DNA of 36,555 nt from Salinicola rhizosphaerae (GCF_014652715.1 NZ_BMZI01000002.1:336502-373056), one strand, 5' to 3'. Counted from the stretch's first letter, positions 17,759-25,873 are shown. The notes: generated by a model not told the origin, from the letters alone. Program-made: numbers and translations.

Positions 17759-18616
17759 TCACGATGCACTATTCGAGACGCGAAGCGCTCCCAGGCTCTT
17801 CTTGATTGCCTTGAGCTGGTCGCTGATCTGGGGGCCACGGTTCTTGGCCACGCCCACCGCGAGGACGTCGATGGTCAGCAGATGCGCGATTCGCGACGTC
17901 ATGGGAATGTAGATCTCGGTATCTTCCTGAACGTCGACCGGTAGCGTCAGGCTCACCGCGTCGGCCAGCGGTGAGCCACTGGGGCAAAGCCCGATCACGG
18001 TGGCCCCCGCCTTGACCGCCGTCTTGGCGCTCGACACCAGCGCGCGCGTGCGGCCAGTCTGCGAAATCGCCACGACCACGTCGCCCTCCTTCAACGTCGC
18101 GGCGGACATTGCCTGCATGTGCGGGTCGGAGTAAGCCGAGGTCTGGATCTGCAGGCGGAAGAACTTGTGCTGCGCATCGGCGGCGACGATACCCGAGGCC
18201 CCGTAGCCGTAGAATTCGACGCGGTTGGCGACCACCAGCGCAGCGATCGCCTTGCCCAGCGCCTCGTTGTCGAGTCGATCACGAACGTCTTCGAGCGTCT
18301 CGATGGTGCTGTCGAAGATACCGTGGGAGAACTCGGAGACGCTGTCGCCGTCGGTCATGGTGAACTGGGCGTACTGGCTGCCCTTCGCCATCATCTGCGC
18401 CAGCTTGAGCTTGAACTCCTGAAAACCGGCCATGCCCATGGCGCGGCAGAAACGCACCACCGTCGGCTCGCTGACCTGGGCTTCGCTGGCGAGATCGGTG
18501 ATTCGCATCAGAATCACTTCCTCAGGATGGCGCAGCACGAAGCGCGCCACCTTCTGCTCCGAGCGGCGCAACGTATCCATGTGCACGCGCAATTCATCGA
18601 ACAACGAACGGCTCAT
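17759..18616 (-). CDS. hexR: HexR-type transcriptional regulator of central carbon metabolism (RpiR family)
   Basis: 285-residue RpiR-family repressor: an N-terminal HTH (about 1-77; ITDLASEAQVSEPTVVRFCRAMGMAGFQEFKLKLAQ) and a SIS sugar-phosphate-binding domain (about 125-265; VEFYGYGASGIVAADAQHKF, VVVAISQTGRTRALV). The close fit of both regions to HexR suggests that it senses 2-keto-3-deoxy-6-phosphogluconate and controls Entner-Doudoroff and gluconeogenic genes. No such genes (zwf, edd, eda, gap) adjoin it here, so assignment rests on sequence only. I saw no TGTAATTAAATTACA-like HexR site in its own upstream region. Confidence 0.87.
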   Translation of the reverse strand: MSRSLFDELRVHMDTLRRSEQKVARFVLRHPEEVILMRITDLASEAQVSEPTVVRFCRAMGMAGFQEFKLKLAQMMAKGSQYAQFTMTDGDSVSEFSHGIFDSTIETLEDVRDRLDNEALGKAIAALVVANRVEFYGYGASGIVAADAQHKFFRLQIQTSAYSDPHMQAMSAATLKEGDVVVAISQTGRTRALVSSAKTAVKAGATVIGLCPSGSPLADAVSLTLPVDVQEDTEIYIPMTSRIAHLLTIDVLAVGVAKNRGPQISDQLKAIKKSLGALRVSNSAS

Positions 18617-18794
18617 GGCAAATTCTCTCTGGTCAGCATGGCGCTCAGTATGCCCGAGTCGCTACCGGGTCACACGTTGAAGGCGAGCGTTGACAGCATG
18701 AAAAAAGTGACACGTCACACTCTTGTCATCTCGGGTATAGTATGCATGTCGGCGTCAAACCCGACGGTTCCGAGGATGCCAGGAGATTCGGTCA

Positions 18795-18983
18795 ATGAAA
18801 GACATCGAAAATCTTCACACCCTGAAGAGCGAAATTCTCGACATTTTCATGCATATCGAAGTCGACGAGCATGAGCAGCGCAAGCGCAAGGCCGCCGTCC
18901 GCTACCTCAAGGCTCGCCGCGGGATCGAGCGTCGCGAGGAGAAACGCCGTCTGGCAGAGGATATCGCCGAACTACCCGACTGA
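18795..18983 (+). CDS. Small highly charged protein, possibly PA3496-like
   Basis: 62 residues, MKDIENLHTLKSEILDIFMH..., with an Arg/Lys/Glu-rich C-terminal half (AVRYLKARRGIERREEKRRLAEDIAELPD) predicted helical. The pattern resembles the short PA3496-type proteins of pseudomonads, whose role in envelope integrity is only putative; the match is from memory and tentative. AGGAG lies at 18780-18784, about 10 nt upstream of the ATG, and TATAGT further upstream could be a -10. A strong bidirectional terminator follows. The gene is divergent from hexR. Confidence 0.7.
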   Translation: MKDIENLHTLKSEILDIFMHIEVDEHEQRKRKAAVRYLKARRGIERREEKRRLAEDIAELPD

Positions 18984-19015
18984 CGCCTTCGCTCAGCGCC
19001 ATACCGTCAAGACAA

Positions 19016-19047
19016 CGACGGCCGCCTCGTTAATCAAGCGGCCGTCG
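19016..19047. terminator. Bidirectional terminator between the 62-residue gene and the NSS transporter
   Basis: Perfect 10-bp inverted repeat CGACGGCCGC (19016-19025) / GCGGCCGTCG (19038-19047) with a 12-nt loop, placed between convergent genes. The flanking T tracts are short. Confidence 0.7.
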
Positions 19048-19113
19048 ATTCATCCACCTCGCAGTCCACTCAGGCAGCGAGGTCAGGCCTCTCTCGCCTT
19101 CGAATCGCTTGTC

Positions 19114-20457
19114 CTACAGGCTGTTGAAGAACACCACGATCACACCGATAGGCGCCACGTAACGCGACACATAGTGCCAAAGCACACGCCCTTTCGGCCC
19201 GAGACCCAGCTCCTGTTTCACACTCTCGCCATCCAGGAACCAGGCGGTGAAAACGATCGCGGCGAGCCCGGTCAGTGGCAGCATCAGCTTGCTGGTCAAC
19301 GCATCGAGCAGATTGAAGATATCGAGGCCAAACGGCGCAAAGCCGGACCATAGATTGAACGCCAGCAGCGCGGCGATCCCGAGCGTCCAGGTTGCCAGCG
19401 CTGCCACGAAGGCGGAGGCCAGACGAGAGAGCGGCGTACGCTCCTCGAGAAACTCCGTCACCGGCTCCAGCAGCGAGATCGCCGAGGTCAGCGCGGCCAC
19501 GGTCAGCAGGGCAAAGAAGATCGCTCCGAACGCGAAACCGCCCGGCATATCGATGAAGGCCAGCGGCAGGGTGACGAACAGTAAACCCGGCCCGGCGCTC
19601 GGATCGAGATTGTTGGCAAACACCACCGGAAAGATCGCCATGCCGGCACCCAGCGCAATGACGGTATCCAGAATGACCACGGTCCGCGCCGTCTTGATCA
19701 GGTTGACGTCCTGTCCCAGATAGGAGCCGTAAGCCATCATGATGCCCATCCCCAGCGACAGGGTGAAGAAGGCGTGGCCCAGCGCGGCCAGCACGACGCC
19801 ACCGTTCAGCTTGCTCCAGTCCGGCGAGAACATGAAGGTCGCAGCCTCCTTGAAACCGGAGGTGGTTGCGCCGAAGCCGATCAGCCCGATCAACGCCACG
19901 ATCAATAGCGGCATCAACCACTTCGCCGCGCGCTCCAGCCCACCCTTGACGCCCCCGGCGACGATGCCGAACGTCAACAGCATGAACAGCGTATGCCAGA
20001 AAAGTAGCGTACCCGGCTGCTTCAGCAGCGTGTCGAAGTAATCGCCCACCGCCACACCGCTGGACTGACCCAGATCGCCGGTCAGCGTGCTCCAGGCATA
20101 GTTGAGGGACCAGCCGCCGACGACGCTGTAGAACGAGAGGATCAGAAATGAGCCGAGAATCCCGGCGATACCCACCAGCACCCAGTCCGGCGACTTCTTC
20201 GATTCGCGACTCAGCGTCTGCATGGTGTTGACCGGGTTGGATTGCCCGCGCCGGCCGAGCAGCCACTCGGAAACCAGAATCGGCAGCCCGATCAAGGCAA
20301 TACAGACCAGATAGACGAGCACGAAGACCGCGCCGCCGCTGTCGCCCACCATGTAGGGAAATTTCCAGATATTGCCGAGACCGACCGCCGAACCGGTCGC
20401 CGCGAGAACGAACGCCGTGCGCGAAGACCACTGCGCATGGGTGTGGTTTTTAGCCAT
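19114..20457 (-). CDS. Sodium-dependent transporter, NSS/SNF family
   Basis: Inner-membrane sodium-coupled symporter, probably for an amino acid or related amine, 447 residues. TM1 carries the family hallmark GSAVGLGNIWKFPYMVGDSGGAVF, where sodium and substrate bind; TM6/TM8-type segments such as FFTLSLGMGIMMAYGSYL and ALLTVAALTSAISLLEPV are also typical of LeuT-like proteins. Eleven to twelve TM helices are visible. ATG at 20457 (MAKNHTHAQWSSR) is preferred, with GGATGA just upstream; ATG at 20466 adds three residues. Substrate cannot be assigned. It stands alone. Confidence 0.9.
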   Translation of the reverse strand: MAKNHTHAQWSSRTAFVLAATGSAVGLGNIWKFPYMVGDSGGAVFVLVYLVCIALIGLPILVSEWLLGRRGQSNPVNTMQTLSRESKKSPDWVLVGIAGILGSFLILSFYSVVGGWSLNYAWSTLTGDLGQSSGVAVGDYFDTLLKQPGTLLFWHTLFMLLTFGIVAGGVKGGLERAAKWLMPLLIVALIGLIGFGATTSGFKEAATFMFSPDWSKLNGGVVLAALGHAFFTLSLGMGIMMAYGSYLGQDVNLIKTARTVVILDTVIALGAGMAIFPVVFANNLDPSAGPGLLFVTLPLAFIDMPGGFAFGAIFFALLTVAALTSAISLLEPVTEFLEERTPLSRLASAFVAALATWTLGIAALLAFNLWSGFAPFGLDIFNLLDALTSKLMLPLTGLAAIVFTAWFLDGESVKQELGLGPKGRVLWHYVSRYVAPIGVIVVFFNSL

Positions 20458-20734
20458 TGCTGTCATCCATTGTGTCGAGCCAGGCAGCCAAAGTGCACTG
20501 CCAGATTCCCTGACCCGCGTCAGAAGGTGGCATATCGTGCCTAAAGCTCGCGATTGGCGCAAATCGACGACAGTTTGAAGATTTTTTAGAAAGGGTAGCC
20601 ACTAAATTCGGTTTTCAGCAGCAATATCCATCCCACGGGGATGCACAGATGCCTGCAGACGAGCTCGCCTGACGCTGACTCCAGTAATCATTGGATGGGT
20701 TGCAATAGATGTATATTTTGAGAATATACAAAGC
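20458..20734. other. Intergenic region between the NSS transporter and brnT
   Basis: About 277 bp with divergent promoters for the two genes. The brnT-proximal 50 bp are described separately. The middle part (about 20520-20680) has no ORF I would accept and no clear repeat. Confidence 0.5.
20691..20730 (+). promoter_or_regulatory. brnTA promoter and palindromic operator
   Basis: TGTATATT (20710-20717) and AATATACA (20723-20730) form a perfect 8-bp inverted repeat with a 5-nt spacer. TTGGAT (20691-20696) and TATTTT (20714-20719) are spaced 17 bp; TTGCAA (20700-20705) with AATATA (20723-20728) is an alternative 17-bp pair. BrnA antitoxins autorepress, so this is the expected operator. Confidence 0.75.
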
Positions 20735-21046
20735 ATGATCGATCTGGCGCAGATTACCGGCTTTGATTGGGACGAGGGTAACGCTCGCAAGAGCGCAGAC
20801 AAGCACGACGTTCGCCAATCCGAAGCCGAACAGCTGTTTTTCAATCAGCCACTGCTGCTGACCGAGGACGCCCGTCATAGCGCTGACGAACCTCGCTATC
20901 ATGCCCTCGGCGTGACTGATGATCGGCGTCGGCTGCACATCACGTTCACGCTGCGCCGTTCGGGCACCCTGATCCGCGTGATTTCCGCCCGCGACATGCA
21001 CCGCAAGGAGAGGAGGGTTTATGAACAAGACCAGAACGACGCCTGA
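20735..21046 (+). CDS. brnT: BrnT-family toxin
   Basis: Ribonuclease toxin of the BrnT/BrnA type II system, 103 residues, with RelE-like fold known for the family. Visible signatures are GFDWDEGNARKSADKHDV, the SEAEQLFFNQPLL helix, RYHALGVTDDRRRLHITFTLRR and RVISARDMHRKERRVYEQ, the last holding the conserved Arg/Glu residues implicated in activity. The length is typical. There is no clear ribosome site: the operator ends 4 nt before the ATG, so translation may be leaderless or nearly so. The stop overlaps the antitoxin start by 26 bp. Confidence 0.92.
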   Translation: MIDLAQITGFDWDEGNARKSADKHDVRQSEAEQLFFNQPLLLTEDARHSADEPRYHALGVTDDRRRLHITFTLRRSGTLIRVISARDMHRKERRVYEQDQNDA

Positions 21047-21293
21047 GTTCAAGAGCGAAGCGGATGAACGCGCGTACTGGGAAAGTCACGACTCCACCGA
21101 ACACGTCGATTGGACCCAGGCCCAACGCGCCGAGATGCCAAACCTGAAGCCCTCGACCAAGACGATCTCCCTTAGATTACCCGAGTCGCTGCTGGACCGA
21201 ATCAAGATCGAAGCCCACAAGCGAGATATGCCCTATCAATCGTTGATCAAGGCTTGGTTGGCCGATGACGTGAAGACCCATCGATCGTCATGA
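21021..21293 (+). CDS. brnA: BrnA/CopG-family antitoxin
   Basis: Antitoxin partner of brnT, 90 residues. The N-terminal half (EADERAYWESHDSTEHVDWTQAQRAEMPNL) wraps the toxin in this family; the C-terminal half (STKTISLRLPESLLDRIKIEAHKRDMPYQSLIKAWL) is a ribbon-helix-helix domain that dimerises on DNA and should bind the upstream palindrome. GGAGAGGAGG at 21007-21016 inside brnT is a strong ribosome site for it, so the antitoxin may be translated far better than the toxin. Both genes are intact. Confidence 0.92.
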   Translation: MNKTRTTPEFKSEADERAYWESHDSTEHVDWTQAQRAEMPNLKPSTKTISLRLPESLLDRIKIEAHKRDMPYQSLIKAWLADDVKTHRSS

Positions 21294-21336
21294 TCGTTCT
21301 GTATCCGGATATGAATGTATCCGAGAGGGCGCATGA

Positions 21337-21384
21337 GATGCGGCCAACACCCTTTTGGCCGCCCGCTCGATGACCGCAAAAATC
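21337..21384 (-). pseudogene. Remnant of a nucleotidyltransferase gene 3' end
   Basis: On the minus strand this stretch resembles the C-terminal end of the intact gene at 22126-22755: plus-strand GCCGCCCGCTCGATG at 21358-21372 recurs at 22153-22167, and the match continues with one substitution and one extra base up to 21384. One extra T shifts the frame. Past the shift the frame reads ERAAKRVL against ERAAQRVL in the intact gene. Nothing upstream of it is recognisable, so only the end survives. Confidence 0.65.
21340..21362 (+). terminator. Hairpin after brnA, possible terminator
   Basis: Perfect 8-bp stem GCGGCCAA / TTGGCCGC with a 7-nt loop, 47 bp past the brnA stop. It overlaps the nucleotidyltransferase remnant and lacks a T run, so termination is uncertain. 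Confidence 0.4.
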
Positions 21385-21588
21385 GGCAACGTCGACACAG
21401 TGTAGCCCGGAGGCCTTCGAGGCCCGAGTGATCACTTGAGTCGGCATCCATCAATTCTGGCCAAGATCAGGCAACACCTTTCCGAAGTGACCAGGTGTTG
21501 CACTCAGAATCTGCGTCCGAGCAGAGTAAAAAGATCGCGAGCCGAATGTACAGTATATCGTGTTAATAACTTAATCATTAAACAGTTG
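21385..21588. other. Non-coding stretch with an unexplained hairpin
   Basis: No acceptable ORF. GCAACACCT (21471-21479) and AGGTGTTGC (21493-21501) make a perfect 9-bp stem with a 13-nt loop. GGCCT/AGGCC around 21412-21424 gives a second small hairpin. Beyond 21530 the sequence becomes AT-rich toward the membrane-protease-like gene. Confidence 0.5.
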
Positions 21589-22068
21589 TCAGGCCCCATG
21601 TAATAGCCGAAAAATTTGATATCCATCACTGGATTGAGCCGTGTAGCCGGGAAAAAAAGATGGATACTGCCAAGGAATCGCCGTCATGAAGAATTGAATT
21701 AAACAAAACCAAAAGCAGAATCGGATGCCATAATCGAAAATTTCACTGCTGGGCCCATGATTCATGAGCCAGTAAAGCGCTACAGCACTGGCCAATGATG
21801 TCAAAGGACCTGCACTCAAGATCATTACCTGAAGCCAGATGCTGTCAACGTTTTCCCAGTAACAGTGTCCTTTATAGAAAGGAAATATAGAACTTTTCAC
21901 TTCGAGATTTCGCAGAGAAAACCGCCATACAAAATTCGCGTTTCCCATAACAATTTTCACTGGCTTATCCATCAGCAATGGCAAAGCCGCATGCCCCAAC
22001 TCATGTAAAAATGTCGCCAAAGGCATCAAGATAAAAAACCCAATAAAACTTGTTGCCATCAAAAGCAT
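21589..22068 (-). CDS. Small membrane protein with M50-like HELGH metalloprotease motif
   Basis: 159 residues, integral membrane. TM1 contains the zinc motif HELGH (about residues 22-26), followed by AALPLLMDKPVKIVMGN; a middle helix has AGPLTSLASAVALYWL; and near the C terminus SSDGYQIFRLL matches the (N/S)xDG third-ligand motif of site-2 proteases. All three landmarks of family M50 are thus present in a very short protein. Codon use is AT-rich compared with every neighbour, suggesting transfer. GAGG precedes the ATG at 22068. Substrate unknown; an inactive or non-proteolytic role cannot be excluded. Confidence 0.75.
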   Translation of the reverse strand: MLLMATSFIGFFILMPLATFLHELGHAALPLLMDKPVKIVMGNANFVWRFSLRNLEVKSSIFPFYKGHCYWENVDSIWLQVMILSAGPLTSLASAVALYWLMNHGPSSEIFDYGIRFCFWFCLIQFFMTAIPWQYPSFFPGYTAQSSDGYQIFRLLHGA

Positions 22069-22125
22069 GGAAAAACCTCGTTATTGTTGTCGATTTAAAT
22101 CACAAATACACAGTTTCAAACCATT

Positions 22126-22755
22126 TTACGTCTGGTGGTTCAGTACGCGCTGAGCCGCCCGCTCGATGGCCGCAAAATCAGCGCCCGGCACCAGAGCTGC
22201 GCTAATGGCTTCTGCTGATACGGGATCATGTCGCTCCAGCCACAGCAGCGCCTTCTTGGGCCCTTCGAACCACAGATTGCGTAACAGGAAATAGTCCTCG
22301 AGCAGCGAGGTGAGCAACCAGGCCCGCCGATAGTTACCCTCGGCGTCACCGCGGCGAGTGCGCCTCAGCATCTTCTCGATCCAGACACGGCGGGCCTGCT
22401 GCTCATCGGCGGGCAACGCGGCGGGCCCGGCAACCCATTTTCGCTCCAGTAATCCCATGAAAGCGTCTGCCGTGCCCCGGTGCTGAAGCAGGATGATGGC
22501 ACCACGAAAACGTAGGTGCTCGTCTTCCGGATCCCGGAGCACGGACTCCGAATAGACGAAGCCATCGACGAAGATTCCCTCGTGCACATAGGCTTCCCGA
22601 ACCGCACGCTCGACGGGGCCAAAAGCGGCGATATCGAGATCGCTCTCCGGCGTGGCAGTGCCATTGGCGGCAGAGCCGTAGAGCAGAATCGTGTGAGCCG
22701 CGAACCGCGATTGAAAATTCGCGGCGATCGCGCCGAGCCGTGATCTGTTATCCAA
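22126..22755 (-). CDS. Nucleotidyltransferase-domain protein
   Basis: 209 residues. GSAANGTATPESDLDIA (about 27-43) is the pol-beta-type nucleotidyltransferase signature, with the GS pair and the DxD metal ligands intact. The rest (about 95-209) is helical and rich in Arg and Trp; no partner HEPN gene is adjacent, though the C-terminal helices could supply such a role within one chain. The start is TTG at 22755, since an in-frame TGA lies two codons upstream. Such proteins may act as MNT-type antitoxins or modify small molecules; I cannot choose. A fragment of its 3' end recurs at 21337-21384. Confidence 0.8.
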   Translation of the reverse strand: MDNRSRLGAIAANFQSRFAAHTILLYGSAANGTATPESDLDIAAFGPVERAVREAYVHEGIFVDGFVYSESVLRDPEDEHLRFRGAIILLQHRGTADAFMGLLERKWVAGPAALPADEQQARRVWIEKMLRRTRRGDAEGNYRRAWLLTSLLEDYFLLRNLWFEGPKKALLWLERHDPVSAEAISAALVPGADFAAIERAAQRVLNHQT

Positions 22756-22813
22756 GAGTCATCCATCCCGTCATTGTTTTTTGGCATTCGTTTTTGGCAT
22801 CCGGTTTTGGCGT

Positions 22814-23680
22814 TCAAAACAGCGAAACCTGACGCTCGCCGGCAAATTCCGCCAGCGGGGGCAGCTCGATGCGCTCGGCAAGGCGGGTGTAGAACAATCG
22901 TGCGAGTTCCGGGGCCTGTCGGTTATCCGGTGTGTGCACAAAGAGAAAAGGGGTTTTCCCCTGTTTTATCCACAGGCTGAGCCGTTCAATCCACGGTTCG
23001 AATCGGGCCAGATTGATGCCTTCGTCGAAGTGTCCAATAAAGCGAATAACGGGGTTGACCGCCGTGGAGAGCACGTGTAATGGGACTTTCGGCTTTTCGC
23101 TTTGCGCTGACTCGAGCTCCTTGTCAAGCCCTGCAGGCGTTGCAAAGAGCGCACGAACGTCCAGCAAAATGCGATTGGCCTCTTGACTTATCAACAAGCG
23201 GTTGAATGCCTGCTCAGCCATCCCCTTGTGGAAAAAATCATGCTGCCTGACCTCGACACCACACGGAATGCCCTTTGGCCACCGGGCAAGCAGTCGTTCG
23301 AGCGCCGGCAGTTCGGCATGGCCAAAATCTCGCGGTAGCTGAACCATGATCGGCCCCAGTCGATCTTCCAGCGGCGAAAGCCGTTCGATAAAACGTTCGA
23401 ATTCGTCGTCGACATCGCGCAAGCGCTTGCCGTGAGTCAACTGGCTGGGCAGCTTGAAACAGAAGCGGAACGTCGATGGTGCCTGCTCGGCCCAGGCAGC
23501 CACCGTCTCGGTTTTCGGAATGCCGCTGTAGAAGGTGGTGTTGCCCTCCACGGCGTTGAAAACGCGAGCGTAATCGGCAAGGTCGACATCGCCGTGCGCG
23601 GGCAGCAGACTGCCTCTCCAGTCAGCATTGGCCCACATCGCCATGCCCAGGTAGAGCGGCGGCTCGGCCCGGGCATTCAA
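22814..23680 (-). CDS. DUF72 (YecE-like) protein
   Basis: 288-residue TIM-barrel-like DUF72 protein. Landmarks are YLGMAMWANADWRGSLLP near the start, the FNAVEGNTTFYSGIPKTETVAAWAEQAP segment, FCFKLPSQLTHGKRL and a C-terminal FLFVHTPDNRQAPELARLFYTRL. DUF72 proteins have no agreed function. It begins 17 bp after pdxY on the same strand, so the two are probably one transcript. Confidence 0.9.
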   Translation of the reverse strand: MNARAEPPLYLGMAMWANADWRGSLLPAHGDVDLADYARVFNAVEGNTTFYSGIPKTETVAAWAEQAPSTFRFCFKLPSQLTHGKRLRDVDDEFERFIERLSPLEDRLGPIMVQLPRDFGHAELPALERLLARWPKGIPCGVEVRQHDFFHKGMAEQAFNRLLISQEANRILLDVRALFATPAGLDKELESAQSEKPKVPLHVLSTAVNPVIRFIGHFDEGINLARFEPWIERLSLWIKQGKTPFLFVHTPDNRQAPELARLFYTRLAERIELPPLAEFAGERQVSLF

Positions 23681-23697
23681 CGATGTCTCGTCAGCCG

Positions 23698-24570
23698 TCA
23701 GCGTAAACGCTCCGCATGCAGGGTCACCGTCGGCGAAACGATATCGTGCTGCGCCGCGATCATGGCGAGTTCGCGGGATCCGGCGCGATGTGTATGTTCG
23801 AAAAGCATCTGCACGGCCGCCGCCGTCTGTTCGAGCGCGCGAGCTGGGCCCTCATCTTTGACGCCCGCTCTTAGCGTGTGTGCCAGGAACAGCGCAGCGG
23901 TGAAGTCACCGGCGCCGTTGGGCGGCACTTCGAAGGCGACCTTGGGGGTGGCGATTCGCCAGCTGCCGGCAGGCGCGTCGACCAGCATGCCGATCTGTTC
24001 GCCGTCATCGCCCGCGATCTCCAGTGAAGTGACCAGCACGACCTTCGGCCCCTTGGCGCGTAGATCGGCAGTGGCGGCGAGTGCGTCCTCCAGCGTCCGG
24101 ATGTCCCGCCCGACGAGAAAGCCGAGTTCGAACTGATTGGGGGTAACGATATCCGCGCGCCCGATGGCGTGGTCTCGCATCCACTGGGGGATGCCCTCGC
24201 GCACGAAAAAGCCGCGGCCGACGTCGCCCATCACCGGATCGCAGCAGTAGAGCGCCGCCGGGTTGGCCTGCTTGACCCGGTCGACGCTCTCCAGCACGGC
24301 GCGGCCGATGCCTTCGTCGCCCATGTAGCCCGACAGCAGCGCATCGACGCCATCGAGTCCGACCAGCGATTCGACACCGTCGAGCACGTCCTTGAGATGA
24401 TCGGGCGAGAAGACCTCGCCGGTGAAGGCACCGTAGCCGGTGTGATTGGAGAACTGGACGGTATTGATGGCGGTGACTTCAAGCCCCAGACGCTGCAGCG
24501 GGAAGACGGCAGCGCGATTGCCGACATAGCCGTAAGCGACGTGGCTCTGAATGGAGATGACGTGAGTCAT
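23698..24570 (-). CDS. pdxY: Pyridoxal kinase PdxY
   Basis: PfkB/ribokinase-superfamily kinase phosphorylating pyridoxal in the vitamin B6 salvage pathway. 290 residues from ATG at 24570 ([29 protein letters not shown], diagnostic opening); the frame extends upstream to 24630 without family support. [11 protein letters not shown], the CCDPVMGD segment, [10 protein letters not shown] and the catalytic anion-hole motif [15 protein letters not shown] are present. Subgroup PdxY rather than PdxK is inferred from the N terminus. Confidence 0.93.
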   Translation of the reverse strand: MTHVISIQSHVAYGYVGNRAAVFPLQRLGLEVTAINTVQFSNHTGYGAFTGEVFSPDHLKDVLDGVESLVGLDGVDALLSGYMGDEGIGRAVLESVDRVKQANPAALYCCDPVMGDVGRGFFVREGIPQWMRDHAIGRADIVTPNQFELGFLVGRDIRTLEDALAATADLRAKGPKVVLVTSLEIAGDDGEQIGMLVDAPAGSWRIATPKVAFEVPPNGAGDFTAALFLAHTLRAGVKDEGPARALEQTAAAVQMLFEHTHRAGSRELAMIAAQHDIVSPTVTLHAERLR

Positions 24571-24740
24571 GAAGAATTCCGATGCGGATGCAAAACGCCT
24601 AGTGTAAACGTCCATTCGCACCCGTGGCACCGCAGACGACGACGCTCGAGGCCGCTTGCTCGACGCCGGTGGGCGGTGACGTTATGCTCGCTGCTGATTT
24701 TTCGACACGCCGATTGTGCTGCTTCAAGGACTGAAACCTC
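24571..24740. other. Divergent promoter region of pdxY and mltA
   Basis: 170 bp between divergent starts. AAGGA at 24729-24733 precedes the mltA ATG. I found no clear operator. Confidence 0.45.
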
Positions 24741-25865
24741 ATGCTCCATGCCGGGCGGATTCCCGCGCATTACCGCTTTCACCGCGCCCCGGCGCTATTG
24801 GTCTCACTGCTGCTGGCGTTGATCGTGGCCGGCTGCAGTAGCGCGCCGGTAACCACAATACCCGGCGGCAACGCAGAGAACCGGGTCACGCAGCGCGACC
24901 GCGTCACCGATTGGCACAATCTTCCCGGCTGGAGTCAGGATCAGCCCATGGCGGCCTGGAGTGCTTTTCAGGAGAGCTGCACCCGGCTCAAGCGAAAGTC
25001 CGCGTGGAAAAGCGTCTGTCATGACGCCCGATCGGTCGATCCGCTCAACGCCGTAGCGATTCAACACTTCTTCGAGACTCGCTTCACGCCCTATCGCATC
25101 ACCAACAGCGACGGCAGCGCTACCGGCCTGATTACCGGCTACTACGAGCCAATCCTGCGCGGCTCGCGCGTTCGCGGTGGCCCGTATCAAACCCCGCTCT
25201 ATCGATACCCGAGATACTGGAAAAAACACACGCACGTCGGACCGACTCGTCGAGAACTCCGCGCCAGCGGCGACCTCGACGGCACCGAACTGGTCTGGGT
25301 CGATGATCCCGTGGAGGCCGCCTATCTCCAGATTCAGGGTTCCGGTCGGGTCGAGCTGACCGACGGCACCACCATGCGGGTCGCCTATGCCGGCACCAAC
25401 AATCAGCCGTTCCAGTCGTTTGCCAGACGCCTGATCGAGCGCGGCGAGATCACGCCGGCGGAGGCCACGCTGCCTGGCGTGCGGGCCTGGGCCAAGGCGC
25501 ACCCGGATCAGGTCGAGACGATGCTCGACGTCAATCCGCGCGTCGTCTTCTTTCGTGAGCTGGCAGGCGCCGACGCGCTTGACGAGACCAGCGGCCCCAT
25601 CGGCGCACTGGGGGTACCGCTCACCTCGGAGCGCAGTATCGCCGTCGACCCCGACGAGATTCCGCTTGGCGCACCGGTTTTCCTATCGACCACCCAGCCG
25701 CTCTCGAATCAGCCGCTGCAGCGGCTGATGGTCGCTCAGGACACCGGTAGCGCGGTGAAGGGCGCCGTGCGTGCGGATTTCTACTGGGGACATGGCGATG
25801 CCGCAGGCGAAGCGGCAAGCCGGATGAAGCAGCGCGGCGAAATGTGGGTACTGCTGCCCCGATGA
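24741..25865 (+). CDS. mltA: Membrane-bound lytic murein transglycosylase A
   Basis: Outer-membrane lipoprotein cleaving peptidoglycan glycan strands to 1,6-anhydro ends. 374 residues; the signal ends in lipobox VAGC with Cys32. The MltA domain shows FFETRFTPYRI, GLITGYYEPILRGSR, the AAYLQIQGSGRVEL segment and the 3D region VAQDTGSAVKGAVRADFYWGHGDAA, which holds the catalytic Asp. Length fits the family. The gene stands alone and is followed by a strong terminator. Confidence 0.94.
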   Translation: MLHAGRIPAHYRFHRAPALLVSLLLALIVAGCSSAPVTTIPGGNAENRVTQRDRVTDWHNLPGWSQDQPMAAWSAFQESCTRLKRKSAWKSVCHDARSVDPLNAVAIQHFFETRFTPYRITNSDGSATGLITGYYEPILRGSRVRGGPYQTPLYRYPRYWKKHTHVGPTRRELRASGDLDGTELVWVDDPVEAAYLQIQGSGRVELTDGTTMRVAYAGTNNQPFQSFARRLIERGEITPAEATLPGVRAWAKAHPDQVETMLDVNPRVVFFRELAGADALDETSGPIGALGVPLTSERSIAVDPDEIPLGAPVFLSTTQPLSNQPLQRLMVAQDTGSAVKGAVRADFYWGHGDAAGEAASRMKQRGEMWVLLPR

Positions 25866-25873
25866 AGCGGCGT

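Noticed and set aside
20615..21052. 145-residue minus-strand frame across brnT
   Set aside because: brnT on the plus strand is intact with family signatures, an operator and an overlapping antitoxin.
21547..21560. TACAGTATAT near 21550 as a second LexA site
   Set aside because: Lacks the paired CTGT half at the right spacing.
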